Below, one piece after another: positions 1 to 8,780 of a stretch of 39,392 bases of DNA. Each line of letters begins with the position of its first letter. The stretch's first letter is position 1. The stretch spans positions 1-39,392 of the forward strand of contig JAGLCS010000156.1 in NCBI GenBank assembly GCA_023146115.1. The letters run 5' to 3'. Under the pieces are notes generated by a model. That model did not search any database. It was given only the letters and a program-made list of their open reading frames with translations, and was not told the origin of the DNA. The DNA comes from Abyssibacter sp. (lineage in GTDB: Bacteria; Pseudomonadota; Gammaproteobacteria; Nevskiales; OUC007). The position numbers and the translations under genes are program-made.

Positions 1-149
1 ATATTCCCGTCATCGCGCTGACCGCCAAGGCCATGGCGGAGGATCGCCGCAAGTGCATCGAAGCCGGCGCCAACGACTACTTGACCAAGCCCATCGACAT
101 GGATCGGCTGCTCGCCATGATCCGAGTCTGGCTGGGTCGGGCCGCGTGA
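1..149 (+). CDS. Response-regulator receiver domain, C-terminal end (partial)
   Basis: The reading frame is open from the window edge to a TGA at 147-149 and gives 48 residues. They match the last part of a CheY-like receiver: a beta-4 strand with the T of 'IALTAKA', a helix ending '[14 protein letters not shown]' that carries the conserved Lys-Pro switch pair, and a final amphipathic helix. The protein ends right after the receiver, so this is either a single receiver or, more likely, the C-terminal receiver of a hybrid histidine kinase, since hybrid kinases often precede cheR/cheB cassettes. That parent identity is inference because the upstream part is outside the window. The stop overlaps the GTG start of the next gene by two bases (GTGA), so the genes are translationally coupled. 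Confidence 0.85.
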   Translation, partial: IPVIALTAKAMAEDRRKCIEAGANDYLTKPIDMDRLLAMIRVWLGRAA

Positions 150-967
150 TCGATCCCGACGTTCTCAAAATTGAGACCGATCTGGTCGTCACCGCGCTGC
201 ACCAGCGCTACGGCCTGGACTTTCGCCAGTACTCCCGTGCTTCGCTGGAGCGCCGGCTGCAGGGCCTGGTGGAAAAGCTGGCGCTGGACCATGTCACCGA
301 CCTGATTCCCCGGCTGCTGCACGAACCGGGTTTCGTTGATCGCATGGTCAATGGGATCGCCGTTAACGTGACGGAACCTTTCCGCGATCCCGAATGCTTT
401 GCCGCGATCCGAGAGCATGTATTTCCGGTGCTTCGAACCTATCCGTATTTCAAGATATGGCATGCCGGTTGTGCGTCGGGAGAGGAGGTGTACTCCATGG
501 CGATCATGCTTCGCGAAGCCGGCCTGCTGGATCGCGCACAGATTTACGCGACCGACATCAACACCGATGCGCTGGCCCGCGCCCGCGACGGCATCTACAC
601 CAGCGAGGCGATCGCCCGCGGCGAGAAAAACTATCTGGCAGCGGGCGGGACAGGCCAGCTGGCGGACTACGTGCTCCAACAGTACGGCTCGGCGCGGTTC
701 GCGAACTCGCTGCGCGACAACATGGTGTTTTCGCAGCACAACGTGGTGTCCGACGAGGTCTTCGGCGAGATGGTGCTGGTGCTTTGCCGCAACGTGCTGA
801 TTTATTTCGAGCGCGATCTGCAGAATCGCGTGGTGGATTTGTTTCATCGCAGCCTGGCCCACCGAGGGTTCGTCGCGTTGGGCGCGAAGGAAAGCATGAC
901 GCACCTGGCCAGCGGGTCTGACTTCGAGTGTCTGGACCGCCACGCGCGGCTCTACCGTGCAGTTTGA
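146..967 (+). CDS. cheR: CheR-type MCP glutamate O-methyltransferase
   Basis: This SAM-dependent methyltransferase of about 273 residues would methylate glutamates on a chemoreceptor or receptor-like domain. The N-terminal helical domain ('[18 protein letters not shown]') is followed by the catalytic domain, with the SAM-binding loop '[15 protein letters not shown]', an acidic strand '[15 protein letters not shown]', and 'CRNVLIYF' near the end, all typical of CheR. I chose the GTG at 146 because it overlaps the upstream stop and gives the normal CheR N-terminus; the frame is open back to an ATG at 53, but those extra residues lie inside the previous gene. It overlaps the following cheB-like gene by 11 bases. 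No chemoreceptor, CheA or CheW is visible, so the cassette probably works with the upstream signalling protein rather than with flagellar taxis. Confidence 0.9.
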   Translation: MIDPDVLKIETDLVVTALHQRYGLDFRQYSRASLERRLQGLVEKLALDHVTDLIPRLLHEPGFVDRMVNGIAVNVTEPFRDPECFAAIREHVFPVLRTYPYFKIWHAGCASGEEVYSMAIMLREAGLLDRAQIYATDINTDALARARDGIYTSEAIARGEKNYLAAGGTGQLADYVLQQYGSARFANSLRDNMVFSQHNVVSDEVFGEMVLVLCRNVLIYFERDLQNRVVDLFHRSLAHRGFVALGAKESMTHLASGSDFECLDRHARLYRAV

Positions 968-1556
968 CGCCATCGTCATCGGTGGCTCCCACGGCAGCTT
1001 CGACGTGCTGATGAACCTGTTCGCGAGTCTCCCGCGGTCGGACATGCCACCGATTTTCGTGGTTATCCACATCCCCAGAGACAGCACGCAGGATTTCGTC
1101 ACGCACTTCAACACGCGTTGCGGTTGCCGGATGGTCGAGATCGAGGACAAGCAAGTGCCCGAGGGTGATCGCGTCTACCTGGCTCCGGGCGGTTATCATG
1201 CGCTCCTCGAACGAGACCGCCGGCTGAGCTTGTCGTCCGATGAGCCGGTGAATCACGCTCAGCCATCCATTGATGTGCTGTTCGAATCAGCCGCCGTAGC
1301 CTACGGCAACCGTTTGCTGGCGGTGTTGCTCACCGGAGCCAGCAGCGATGGCGCAGCCGGCATGGCGCGCATCGATGCGTTGGGAGGAACCACCATCGTT
1401 CAGGATCCGACAACAGCGCGATCGCCCGTCATGCCGAAAGCCGCGCTCGCGCTGATCCGGCCAGACCATCTGGTGGCGCCCGACGTATTGGCCGATACGA
1501 TCCGAGACTTGGTAAGCGGCGCACAGCCGCGGGGAATGATGCATGGGGATGGATAG
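957..1556 (+). CDS. cheB: Stand-alone CheB methylesterase domain (no receiver)
   Basis: This 199-residue protein consists only of the CheB catalytic domain, which removes methyl esters from receptor glutamates or deamidates glutamines. The triad is recognisable: Ser11 in 'IGGSHGS', His38 in 'VIHIPRD' and Asp131 in 'LLTGASSDGAAG'. Classical CheB is about 350 residues with an N-terminal receiver that controls the esterase; that receiver is absent here. The GTG start lies inside the end of the cheR-like gene and the protein ends inside the next gene. Regulation would therefore have to come from a partner, plausibly the receiver proteins on either side, as in the kinase-CheR-CheB fusions of other bacteria (inference). 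Confidence 0.9.
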   Translation: MQFDAIVIGGSHGSFDVLMNLFASLPRSDMPPIFVVIHIPRDSTQDFVTHFNTRCGCRMVEIEDKQVPEGDRVYLAPGGYHALLERDRRLSLSSDEPVNHAQPSIDVLFESAAVAYGNRLLAVLLTGASSDGAAGMARIDALGGTTIVQDPTTARSPVMPKAALALIRPDHLVAPDVLADTIRDLVSGAQPRGMMHGDG

Positions 1557-2871
1557 CCGGGCGGTTGACGCCAACCGACCAAAAGTTTTGCTGGTGGATG
1601 ACGTACCGGCCAATTTGCTCGCCTACAAGGCCATCCTCGGGAGGATGGGGCTGGAGTTGCATGAGGCTGCATCGGGCCATGAAGCGCTGGCGCTGGTGTT
1701 GCGCCACGAATTCGCAGCCATTCTGATGGATGTGCAAATGCCGGAACTCGATGGTTACGAGACGGCCGCGTTGATCCGCGAGCATGCCAGCGACACGCCC
1801 GTTCCGGTGATTTTCATCACCGCGGGTGATCGCAGCGAAGCGCGCGAGTTTCGCGGCTACGACAGCGGTGCCATCGACTACCTGTTCAAGCCCGTCAACG
1901 ACAAGCTGTTGATCTCCAAGGTTCGTGTGCTGACTGAACTGTGGACGCACCGCCGCAAATTGGCCGAGGCCAGTGATGCGTTACGGCGCGTCAATGGCCA
2001 ACTCAGCGGCCTGTTGCGCGGCGCCGCCGAGGGTATCGTCGGCCTGAACGCGCAGGGCACCATCGAGTTCAGCAACCCGGCAGCAGCGCGCCTGCTCGGT
2101 GTCGAAACCGCGGCGTTGCACGGCCGGTCGGTGACCGATTTGTTGAGTGACGTGCTGCGGGACCGGGTCGGGGCCGATTTCGTCAGCGGCGCGATGCGCC
2201 GGGCTGCACGGGAAGACGGCATCTACCGCAATACGCAGACCGAATTCAGCGTGGACGAAGCACCTGCTGTGCCGGTGGCATTCAGCTTGTCCGCCATCGA
2301 GGCCAGCCAGCAGCAGGACCCCGGTTTCGTGCTCGTATTCAACGACATCAGCGATCAGCTCAGCGCGCAGGAAGCCTTGCGTCGTAGCGCCGAGCACGAT
2401 GAGCTCACCGGGCTGCCGAATCGCCGAATCTTCCAGCGCCACCTGGCGCAGTGCGCGGAGGGCGGCGACGACCAGCCGTTCGGGCTGCTCTATATCGATC
2501 TCAACGGCTTCAAGCCGATCAACGATCAGTTCGGCCACGATGCCGGCGATGCCTTGCTCAAGACCCTGAGCTGGCGCATGGCACGGCTGCTGCGGGGTGG
2601 TGATTCGGTCGCACGCTTGGGCGGCGATGAGTTTGGAGTCGTGTTGGCCAGTTGTGCGACCGCGGAGCAGGCGTGTCAGATCGCCAGCCGGTTGCTGGAC
2701 ACGATCAAGGCGTCGGTCGTGATCGATGGCTTGGAGCTGTCCTGTGGGGCCAGCATCGGCGTGGCGATGTTCCCCGAGCACGCCGCGACCGTAGACGATC
2801 TGGTCAAGGCCGCAGACGCCGCGATGTATCAGGCCAAACGCGGCAGCGAGGGGCCTATCCAGACGGCCTGA
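1543..2871 (+). CDS. Receiver-PAS-GGDEF diguanylate cyclase
   Basis: The 442-residue protein begins with a receiver (residues about 13-135: acidic pair Asp19-Asp20, phospho-acceptor Asp63 in 'ILMDVQMPELDG', Lys116 in 'LFKPVND'). A PAS domain follows (about 155-265, 'GIVGLNAQGTIEFSNPAAARL'-like core) and then a GGDEF domain (about 286-435). The active-site motif GGDEF is intact at 360-364, and RGGD at 351-354 is a well-placed inhibitory I-site (RxxD five residues upstream). It should therefore make cyclic di-GMP, with product inhibition, under control of phosphorylation and possibly a PAS ligand. It overlaps the cheB-like gene by 14 bases, closing a four-gene signalling operon that probably couples receptor methylation to c-di-GMP output. 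Confidence 0.93.
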   Translation: MGMDSRAVDANRPKVLLVDDVPANLLAYKAILGRMGLELHEAASGHEALALVLRHEFAAILMDVQMPELDGYETAALIREHASDTPVPVIFITAGDRSEAREFRGYDSGAIDYLFKPVNDKLLISKVRVLTELWTHRRKLAEASDALRRVNGQLSGLLRGAAEGIVGLNAQGTIEFSNPAAARLLGVETAALHGRSVTDLLSDVLRDRVGADFVSGAMRRAAREDGIYRNTQTEFSVDEAPAVPVAFSLSAIEASQQQDPGFVLVFNDISDQLSAQEALRRSAEHDELTGLPNRRIFQRHLAQCAEGGDDQPFGLLYIDLNGFKPINDQFGHDAGDALLKTLSWRMARLLRGGDSVARLGGDEFGVVLASCATAEQACQIASRLLDTIKASVVIDGLELSCGASIGVAMFPEHAATVDDLVKAADAAMYQAKRGSEGPIQTA

Positions 2872-2893
2872 TCATCCACGCGGACGCTCGGAC

Positions 2894-2922
2894 TTGCGCA
2901 CTGACGGACTACTGTATATAAA
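2894..2922 (+). promoter_or_regulatory. Putative sigma-70 promoter overlapped by a LexA box
   Basis: A -35-like TTGCGC (2894-2899) lies 17 bases before a -10 TATAAA (2917-2922). The -10 sits inside the LexA box at 2910-2929, the expected geometry for repression. The pairing is read by eye; the -35 is only a moderate match. Confidence 0.45.
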
Positions 2923-2929
2923 TACAGTT
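2910..2929 (+). promoter_or_regulatory. LexA (SOS) operator
   Basis: TACTGTATATAAATACAGTT contains CTGT-N8-ACAG with an A/T-only centre and differs from the ideal E. coli-type LexA box (TACTGTATATATATACAGTA) at only two positions. It lies about 30 bases upstream of the start of the exported-protein gene at 2961 and in no other gene. This is the only such box I found in the window; none is visible in front of recN/nadK. Confidence 0.8.
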
Positions 2930-2960
2930 ATCGGTTGCTGGCAGGTCAGGGAGAGTGATG

Positions 2961-3473
2961 ATGCGTGGGATTCGGCGAAACATTGGGATCATGGGCGCGA
3001 CCGCGTTGCTGTTGACGTCGGCCACGCAGCTCGCGGCGCATTGGGGTGGTGACGAACAGGATGCCGCGCTTCGCGACTACCGCGCCGCAGTGGACGCAGC
3101 CGAGCCTTACGTGCAGGGGGCGATGAGCCGCCCCGATGTCGCTTTGGCTTACGTGGCACCTCAGTTTGATGGCCAGATCCCGGCACGTTTGTCCGACACC
3201 GATAAGCTGCGGTTGGCTTGCCGATTGGTCGAGGCAGGCGACCAGCGCTATCACCGCTATCTGGAACTGGTGCAGTTGCGGGTGAGGATGCAGGCCCAGT
3301 CACGCCCGCTACCCGAACGCATGTCGGCTGAGCTGACGGAGCTACGGCAGCCGCCGATGCAGCCTCGTCACCTGGTTCGAAGCCGCGCCCTGCTGGATGC
3401 CTGTGATCGTCGGGCCGATGCCGAACTGCTCGCCGCGCGATCCACCGTGCGCCTGGCAGATCGCGCCTCCTGA
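2961..3473 (+). CDS. Small exported protein of unknown function under a LexA box
   Basis: The product has about 170 residues. It begins with an arginine-rich N-region ('RGIRRN'), a hydrophobic core ('IGIMGATALLLTSATQL') and a plausible signal peptidase site after 'QLAA', so it is probably periplasmic or secreted. The mature part is charged and mostly helical, with two cysteines ('LACRL', 'LLDACDRR') that could form a disulphide. I recognise no domain. The GTG at 2955 and ATGs at 2958 and 2961 are all possible; the AGGGAGAG ribosome-binding site at 2948-2955 best suits 2961. A near-consensus LexA operator lies just upstream, so the gene is predicted to be DNA-damage inducible. It is transcribed alone: the next gene starts about 160 bases later with its own ribosome-binding site. 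Confidence 0.7.
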   Translation: MRGIRRNIGIMGATALLLTSATQLAAHWGGDEQDAALRDYRAAVDAAEPYVQGAMSRPDVALAYVAPQFDGQIPARLSDTDKLRLACRLVEAGDQRYHRYLELVQLRVRMQAQSRPLPERMSAELTELRQPPMQPRHLVRSRALLDACDRRADAELLAARSTVRLADRAS

Positions 3474-3589
3474 GGCTCACGGATGGTCGAGAACCGCAGT
3501 CGCGGTTCGGTGTAGACAGCCAGGGGCGGGTCCAGGCGGGTAGGTGCGTCGGTTTTCATCCAGGGTTAGGCTCTGACGCGAGTAGGAGA

Positions 3590-3608
3590 CCGCCTCAGCG
3601 GGAGGCGG
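3590..3608 (+). other. Stem-loop before the MAPEG gene
   Basis: CCGCCTC (3590-3596) pairs with GAGGCGG (3602-3608) around a five-base loop. It lies 157 bases up to just ahead of the GGAGGAG ribosome-binding site of the MAPEG gene. There is no T-run, so it is a weak terminator candidate at best and may be a 5'-leader structure. Confidence 0.3.
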
Positions 3609-3630
3609 GACACTCAGGGAGGAGATACCC

Positions 3631-4032
3631 ATGACTGCACTAACGGCCTTGGCCTATTTCGCCGGCATTACGCTGGTTCTGCCATTGATCTACGCGGGCT
3701 ATCGCGTGCCGCTGTTGATGACTGGCAAAAAACCTGCGGACCACTGGACGCGCGGGCGTCCGGAGGATGATCCAGGATTGATCATCCGGCTCAAGCACGC
3801 GCACATGAACTGCGTTGAGAACATCGGCCCATTTGCGGTCGTCGTGCTGATTGCGGTGTTGACGGACAAGACGCTGGTGACGAACGCGGTTGCCCAGTTT
3901 GTTGTTTACGCGCGCTTGGTGCAGATTGCGGCCCATTCGATCGGCACCTCATTTGCGCTCGTCTCGGTGCGAGCGACGATGTACATCATCCAGGTGTTTC
4001 TGATGCTCTACATGCTCTGGAGCTTGTTCTAG
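3631..4032 (+). CDS. MAPEG-family membrane protein
   Basis: This 133-residue integral membrane protein has about four hydrophobic segments (residues about 3-25, 62-80, 86-105 and 112-132). The signature region 'RLKHAHMNCVENIGPFAVV' matches the core of the MAPEG family (membrane-associated proteins in eicosanoid and glutathione metabolism). Bacterial members are assumed to be glutathione-dependent transferases or peroxidases, but few have known substrates. The start is well supported by GGAGGAG ten bases upstream of the ATG. It is flanked by non-coding stretches on both sides and appears monocistronic. Confidence 0.88.
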   Translation: MTALTALAYFAGITLVLPLIYAGYRVPLLMTGKKPADHWTRGRPEDDPGLIIRLKHAHMNCVENIGPFAVVVLIAVLTDKTLVTNAVAQFVVYARLVQIAAHSIGTSFALVSVRATMYIIQVFLMLYMLWSLF

Positions 4033-4339
4033 CCGGGCGTAGCACCAAACCGCCGGCAACTGTCGCTACAGCACTGGCGCAGGTCGGCTTCCAGAAAGAC
4101 ACGGATCGTGGCGGGGCCAGGTCCTGCCCCGGTTCTGTGTTGGATGGATGTGTTGGTCGTCTCCGCCATCGCTCGGCTATGGCGGAGGCTCTCAGACCGC
4201 AGGCGACAACCCAGCTCCGGTGCCGGCGTTCTTGATCCGCTTGGACACCCCGCTATGGCTTTGCTGCCGAGCGACCCTCTACAGCCTGTTTTCAGGCGCA
4301 ATCCGACTCGAACATGCCGGCCTTGGCGATGTGAGTAGA
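4033..4339. other. Gene-less stretch between convergent genes
   Basis: This 307-base gap separates the MAPEG gene from the convergent kinase gene. Open frames here lack database-like features and ribosome-binding sites, so I call none. Two hairpins are visible: CGGGGC/GCCCCG (4112-4117 with 4126-4131), and GCCTG-TTTT-CAGGC (4284-4297). The second recurs exactly at 33,420-33,433 after fur. Neither is followed by a T-run. They may act as weak or Rho-assisted 3'-end structures. Confidence 0.4.
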
Positions 4340-7027
4340 TTAAATTGCGGCTTCCGCCCGGATCTGCTCGGCGCGCTTGTAGATCGCGTGTTCCGTGCCG
4401 AATTGCTGCTCGAGTTCAGTGATCGCTGCACGGATCAGTTCGGAGCCTTGTTCGGTCTCACCTTGCGCCACCAGCGCGCGACCCAGTTCGCAGCGGAGCA
4501 GATGCACGCGGTAGTGGTGCTCGCCATGCAGCGACTCGCGAATTTGCAGGGCCTTTCGGAATCGCTCGGCCGCGTCCGCATCGCCGCGATAAAGTGCCAA
4601 CCGGGCCCGGTAAGCGAATGCCTGCGCCAGATGCGGACGGCCGGGTTCGCCGGTTTGCTGCAAGGTTTCAATGCTGCCGTCCAGGGTTCGTTCGGCCAGT
4701 TCAAAGTCTCCGCGTACCGCCATCGCATGGCCGCGCAGCACCCGGCAATCGCTGCTGTAGATGTCGTTCTGCGCCCCTGGGTTCACCTCCAGCAAGGTGC
4801 GTTCGAGCTGCGCCACGGCGTCGTCGTGCTGTCCCGATTGCAGTAATACCAGGCCGCGCTGACAGCCGAGTGCCGTTGTGAGCTTGTCTCCGACTTCGCC
4901 GTACTGACGGGCCATCGGGAGTGCTTGATCCACTGTCGCGAGTGCATCGGCCAACGCACCGTTGTCCATTTCCACCATCGACAGATTCAGCAATTGACGG
5001 GCGACGGCCGCCGATGGGCCGTAAAGCGACTGTCGCAGCTCGGTTCCGCGACGCATTCGGCTCGCTGCCGTGACCAGATCGCCGCGTTTGCGTGCAATGG
5101 CGCCCCAGTTGCTGAGGGTGTTCAAGGCATTGACGGATTCCGTTTGACCCAGCGCCTCCCAGACTTCCCAGGTCTGCTTGCTGACGGCCTGCGCCGCCTC
5201 CATGTCGTTGTTGTAGAAGTGCGCGACCACGAGGTTGCTCAGCACGATGGCGGTCTCCTCGTGATTGCGGCCCCAATGCCGGTCCGCGCGTCGCAGCGCA
5301 TCTTCCAGCACCGCTGCGGCCTGTGCCGGCTCGTTGTTGAGGCGGTGCAGCCGGGACCGCATGGACGCGGCATGGATGAGTTCGACCTCGTGGGCTTTTG
5401 GCATTGATTGCCAATAGGCATAAGCGTCGTTGAACAGCGCCGTCGCTGATTGTGCATCGCCGGTTTCGAAGCGGATCTGCGCCAGATCGAATTGGCTGAG
5501 GGCGCGGATGTCGGCGGGCACGGCGGACGAGGCGTTCGTGGCGACTCGCTCGAGAATCGGCTCCGCACGCTTCCAGTCGTCCATGGCGTAGAACACCGAG
5601 CCGATCATGCGCAGGGCAGCCGCCTGACTGGCCGGATCGTCCGCCAGCTCTTCATCCAGCTGCACCAGCGCGTTGTCGAGCAGGCCGACGGCGGTGAGCG
5701 GTTCGCCGGTTTCATTCCGGCTGCCCGCCGAACCCAGCAGGCGCGCCATGGCGTCGCGCATGCTCGCCACGCGGGCGGCGTCGCGTAACGCGATATCGCG
5801 TTGAACCGCTGCCTGCTGTGCGTAGATGGTCGTCGCGGTCAGGGCGGTGATCAGCAATGCGACAAAAGCAGCCGAGGCGGCAACAGCCAAGCGGTTACGT
5901 CGGACAAATCGACCGACCACGTACCGTCTGGCTCCGCGACGTGCGGTCACCGGCCGCAGTGCGAGCATGGCTTCGATGTCTTCGCGCAATGCCAGGACAC
6001 TGGGATATCGAGCGTCCGGTTCCTTGCGCAATGCCATGGTGCAGATGGCATCGAGGTCCGCGGCGATCGACGGATCGCGCAACAGAGTGTTGTCCACACG
6101 GCTGGGAGGCGCCGGGATCGCCGTGAGTACGCGGTTGATCGCGGTCGGCAATGCCAGCCCATCCAACTCCTGCGGAGGCCGACCGGCGATCAGCGTATAC
6201 AGCACCGCGCCGAGGCCGTGTACGTCGGTGGCGGTCGTGATCTGACCACCGGCCAGTTGTTCTGGGGCTGCATAGTTCGGGGTGTACAGCGCCTGGGTGA
6301 GCTGCCCGTTCAGACCGCCGGATTCATCGATCAGGGATGCGATGCCGAAATCCAGTAGTTTCGGGGTGCCATCGTCGCGAACGAGGATGTTGGCTGGCTT
6401 GATGTCGCGGTGAATCACCAGATGCTGGTGGGCGTAGATCACCGCGTCGCAGACCGCCAGGAAGAGCTTGAGCCGGTGTTGCAGCGAGAGCTGGTTCTGT
6501 GTGCAGTAGTCGAGCAGGGGCAGCCCGTCGACGTACTCCATGGCCATGTAGGGATGGTCGAGTTCGTCCACGCCCCCATCGAGCAGGCGGGCGATATTCG
6601 GATGATCGAGATCTGCGAGGATTTGTCGCTCGCGCTGAAATCGGGTCATCCGGTCCGCATCGCGGGTCGGTAGGCGCTTCACCGCGGCCTGTTGCTTGTA
6701 CTGTTCATCGGACCGGTTGGCGAGGTAGACCTCACCCATTCCGCCACGGCCCAGCGGGCATTCGATGCACCAGATGCCGATGGAGTCGCCGCGGCCCAGC
6801 GAGTACTCGATGTCTGCCGGTGACGGGTTCGAGGTGATCGGCCCTGACGCGGGCGACTCGAGAAAGTCTCCGGCGTTGCGGTCGGCCTCGATCAGGCGTT
6901 CCACCGCGCTACGCAGCGCCGGGTGGTCTGCGCACAAGCTATCCAGCAGATCACCACGGCGTGATGGCGGTGCATCCATCACACGGTCGAAAACCCGTTC
7001 GATCTCACCCCAAGTGGCGTCTTTCAT
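4340..7027 (-). CDS. Membrane serine/threonine protein kinase with TPR sensor region
   Basis: The protein of about 895 residues is a Hanks-type kinase. An N-terminal helical segment (1-80) resembles the extension found in many proteobacterial kinases. The kinase domain (about 85-355) has the glycine loop GRGGMGEVY at 93-101, Lys117, the catalytic loop HRDIKPAN at 206-213, DFG at 226-228 and the APE motif at 254-256, so it should be active. One membrane helix (about 380-402) follows, then a long alpha-solenoid of TPR-like repeats to the C-terminus, which would lie in the periplasm and could sense a ligand or partner. I used the ATG at 7027; a GTG two codons upstream is equally possible. No cognate phosphatase or FHA protein is next to it, so its target is unknown. 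Confidence 0.92.
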   Translation of the reverse strand: MKDATWGEIERVFDRVMDAPPSRRGDLLDSLCADHPALRSAVERLIEADRNAGDFLESPASGPITSNPSPADIEYSLGRGDSIGIWCIECPLGRGGMGEVYLANRSDEQYKQQAAVKRLPTRDADRMTRFQRERQILADLDHPNIARLLDGGVDELDHPYMAMEYVDGLPLLDYCTQNQLSLQHRLKLFLAVCDAVIYAHQHLVIHRDIKPANILVRDDGTPKLLDFGIASLIDESGGLNGQLTQALYTPNYAAPEQLAGGQITTATDVHGLGAVLYTLIAGRPPQELDGLALPTAINRVLTAIPAPPSRVDNTLLRDPSIAADLDAICTMALRKEPDARYPSVLALREDIEAMLALRPVTARRGARRYVVGRFVRRNRLAVAASAAFVALLITALTATTIYAQQAAVQRDIALRDAARVASMRDAMARLLGSAGSRNETGEPLTAVGLLDNALVQLDEELADDPASQAAALRMIGSVFYAMDDWKRAEPILERVATNASSAVPADIRALSQFDLAQIRFETGDAQSATALFNDAYAYWQSMPKAHEVELIHAASMRSRLHRLNNEPAQAAAVLEDALRRADRHWGRNHEETAIVLSNLVVAHFYNNDMEAAQAVSKQTWEVWEALGQTESVNALNTLSNWGAIARKRGDLVTAASRMRRGTELRQSLYGPSAAVARQLLNLSMVEMDNGALADALATVDQALPMARQYGEVGDKLTTALGCQRGLVLLQSGQHDDAVAQLERTLLEVNPGAQNDIYSSDCRVLRGHAMAVRGDFELAERTLDGSIETLQQTGEPGRPHLAQAFAYRARLALYRGDADAAERFRKALQIRESLHGEHHYRVHLLRCELGRALVAQGETEQGSELIRAAITELEQQFGTEHAIYKRAEQIRAEAAI

Positions 7028-7101
7028 CCCCACGCGCTCGCTGTTGAGCTCAGCCCTTCCCCATGATCCACTGTCGCCCGGTTTTGCTCAAGAAATATGC
7101 C

Positions 7102-8751
7102 ATGCCCAATGTCCAGGATCTGACTCACGCGGTCATCAACCAGCCCCCTGAATTCATCCACACGAATCTGTACGACGGCGATCAGGCGCTGCGACATTGG
7201 GTGGACAGCCTGGGTGGCAGCTGGGGTGCGGAGCGTCTCAGCACCTATGGTCAGCTGGCCGGCGGACGGCTGATGGAACTGGGATTCCAGGCCAACGCGC
7301 AGCGCCCCCAGCTGCGTTCGCATGACCGCTTCGGGCACCGGATGGATCAGGTCGAGTTTCATCCGGCGTACCACGAGTTGATGGCCACGGCGATCGCTCA
7401 CGGCATCCCGTCGCTGCCCTGGGCGCAGCCCGGCGACGGCGCGCAGGTGGTCCGCGCGGCATTGATGTACCTGCATAACCAGGTTGAGGCAGGCACTTGT
7501 TGCCCGCTGACGATGACATTCGCGTCGGTGCCCGCATTGAGCAAGCAGCCCGACGTGGCGGAGCAGTGGCTGCCCAAGATTCTGTCCAAAGAGTACGACA
7601 GTCGGTTTCTGCCGATAGCGGAGAAAACGGGCGCGACGATTGGCATGGGCATGACCGAGAAGCAGGGCGGATCGGATGTGCGCACCAACACGACCCGGGC
7701 CACCGCCATGGGGCCGGAGGGAGCGGGGCAGCCCTACGCGCTCGTCGGGCACAAGTGGTTCTTTTCCGCGCCGATGTGCGACGCCTTTCTGGTACTCGCG
7801 CAGACCGAGCGTGGCGTCAGCTGTTTTCTGGTGCCGCGGTTCCGCCCGGACGGCAGTCAGAACGCCATTCGAATTCAGCGCCTGAAGGACAAGCTTGGTG
7901 ACCACGCCAATGCCTCCGGCGAAGTGGAGTTTTACGACGCCTGGGGCGTGATGGTAGGGGGCGAGGGCCGCGGCGTGCCGACGATCCTCGAAATGGTGAT
8001 GCACACGCGGCTGGATTGCATGATCGGTTCATCGGGCCTGATGCGGCAGGCGCTGTCGCAAGCGGTGCACCACGCCAGCCATCGTCAGGCCTTCGGCAAG
8101 TTGTTGTGCGAGCAGCCACTGATGCAGAACGTGTTGGCCGACCTTGCGTTGGAATCAGAGGCTGCCATCGCCATGACCCTGCGCCTGGCCAGCGCACTGG
8201 ATGCCGCCGCGCAGGGCGATGAGGAAGAGGCCGCATTGGCTCGTGTGATGACCGCCGTGGGCAAGTACTGGATTTGCAAGCGGACACCGATGATGGTGAA
8301 CGAAGCGCAGGAATGCCTGGGCGGCGCCGGTTACGTGGAGGAATCCATCCTGCCGCGGCTTTACCGCCAGGCGCCGCTGAATTCGATCTGGGAAGGCTCC
8401 GGCAACATCCAATGCCTGGATGTGCTGCGTGCGCTCGCGCGTGAGGCCGGAGCATTGCCCGCCATCACCCGCGAGCTGGGGATTGGTGCTGCGGAAAGCC
8501 CGGTGCTGGCGGAGCGGGTGGAGGCCCTGGGCGCCGCGCTAAAAGATACGCAGGGCATGGAAGTGCGGGCGCGGAGCCTGGTCGAGGAGCTGGCCGTCTG
8601 TTTGCAGGCGAGCCTGTTGGTGCGCTCCGCCCCGCAGTTCGTGGCGGATGCGTTTCTCGCCGGTCGGTTCGGCACCGGCCGCGTGTTCGGCACGCTGCCC
8701 ACAGGCCTGAACCTGGAGGCGCTGATCGACCGAGCCCGCGTGCCGCTTTGA
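7102..8751 (+). CDS. aidB: AidB-type acyl-CoA dehydrogenase
   Basis: The product of about 549 residues is a flavin acyl-CoA dehydrogenase with the long N-terminal domain of the AidB branch ('NQPPEFIHTNLYDGDQAL', residues about 9-26). It has 'MGMTEKQGGSDVRTNTT' in the FAD/substrate region, 'GHKWFFSAPMCDAFLVLAQ', the C-terminal helical domain with 'RQAFGKLL' and 'QECLGGAGYVEES', and 'NSIWEGSGNIQCLDVLR'. E. coli AidB is made in the adaptive response to alkylation and is thought to shield DNA; its catalytic substrate is uncertain. No Ada box is recognisable here. The frame is open to an ATG at 7063, but 7102 gives the family's usual beginning. It is divergent from the kinase gene and convergent with mnmC. 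Confidence 0.9.
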   Translation: MPNVQDLTHAVINQPPEFIHTNLYDGDQALRHWVDSLGGSWGAERLSTYGQLAGGRLMELGFQANAQRPQLRSHDRFGHRMDQVEFHPAYHELMATAIAHGIPSLPWAQPGDGAQVVRAALMYLHNQVEAGTCCPLTMTFASVPALSKQPDVAEQWLPKILSKEYDSRFLPIAEKTGATIGMGMTEKQGGSDVRTNTTRATAMGPEGAGQPYALVGHKWFFSAPMCDAFLVLAQTERGVSCFLVPRFRPDGSQNAIRIQRLKDKLGDHANASGEVEFYDAWGVMVGGEGRGVPTILEMVMHTRLDCMIGSSGLMRQALSQAVHHASHRQAFGKLLCEQPLMQNVLADLALESEAAIAMTLRLASALDAAAQGDEEEAALARVMTAVGKYWICKRTPMMVNEAQECLGGAGYVEESILPRLYRQAPLNSIWEGSGNIQCLDVLRALAREAGALPAITRELGIGAAESPVLAERVEALGAALKDTQGMEVRARSLVEELAVCLQASLLVRSAPQFVADAFLAGRFGTGRVFGTLPTGLNLEALIDRARVPL

Positions 8752-8752
8752 A

Positions 8753-8780
8753 GGCGGCGTGAATAGATCAGCGTTTCCCT
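8753..8780 (+). repeat. 28-bp dispersed intergenic repeat, copy 1
   Basis: This stretch, with core GAATAGATCAGCGTTT, matches 23 of 28 bases of the stretch at 33,442-33,469 in the same orientation. Both copies lie in short gaps between convergent genes, just 3' of a plus-strand gene. Confidence 0.45.

Noticed and set aside
77-1150. 357-codon minus-strand frame over the cheR/cheB-like genes
   Set aside because: Antisense to two well-supported genes and with no family features.
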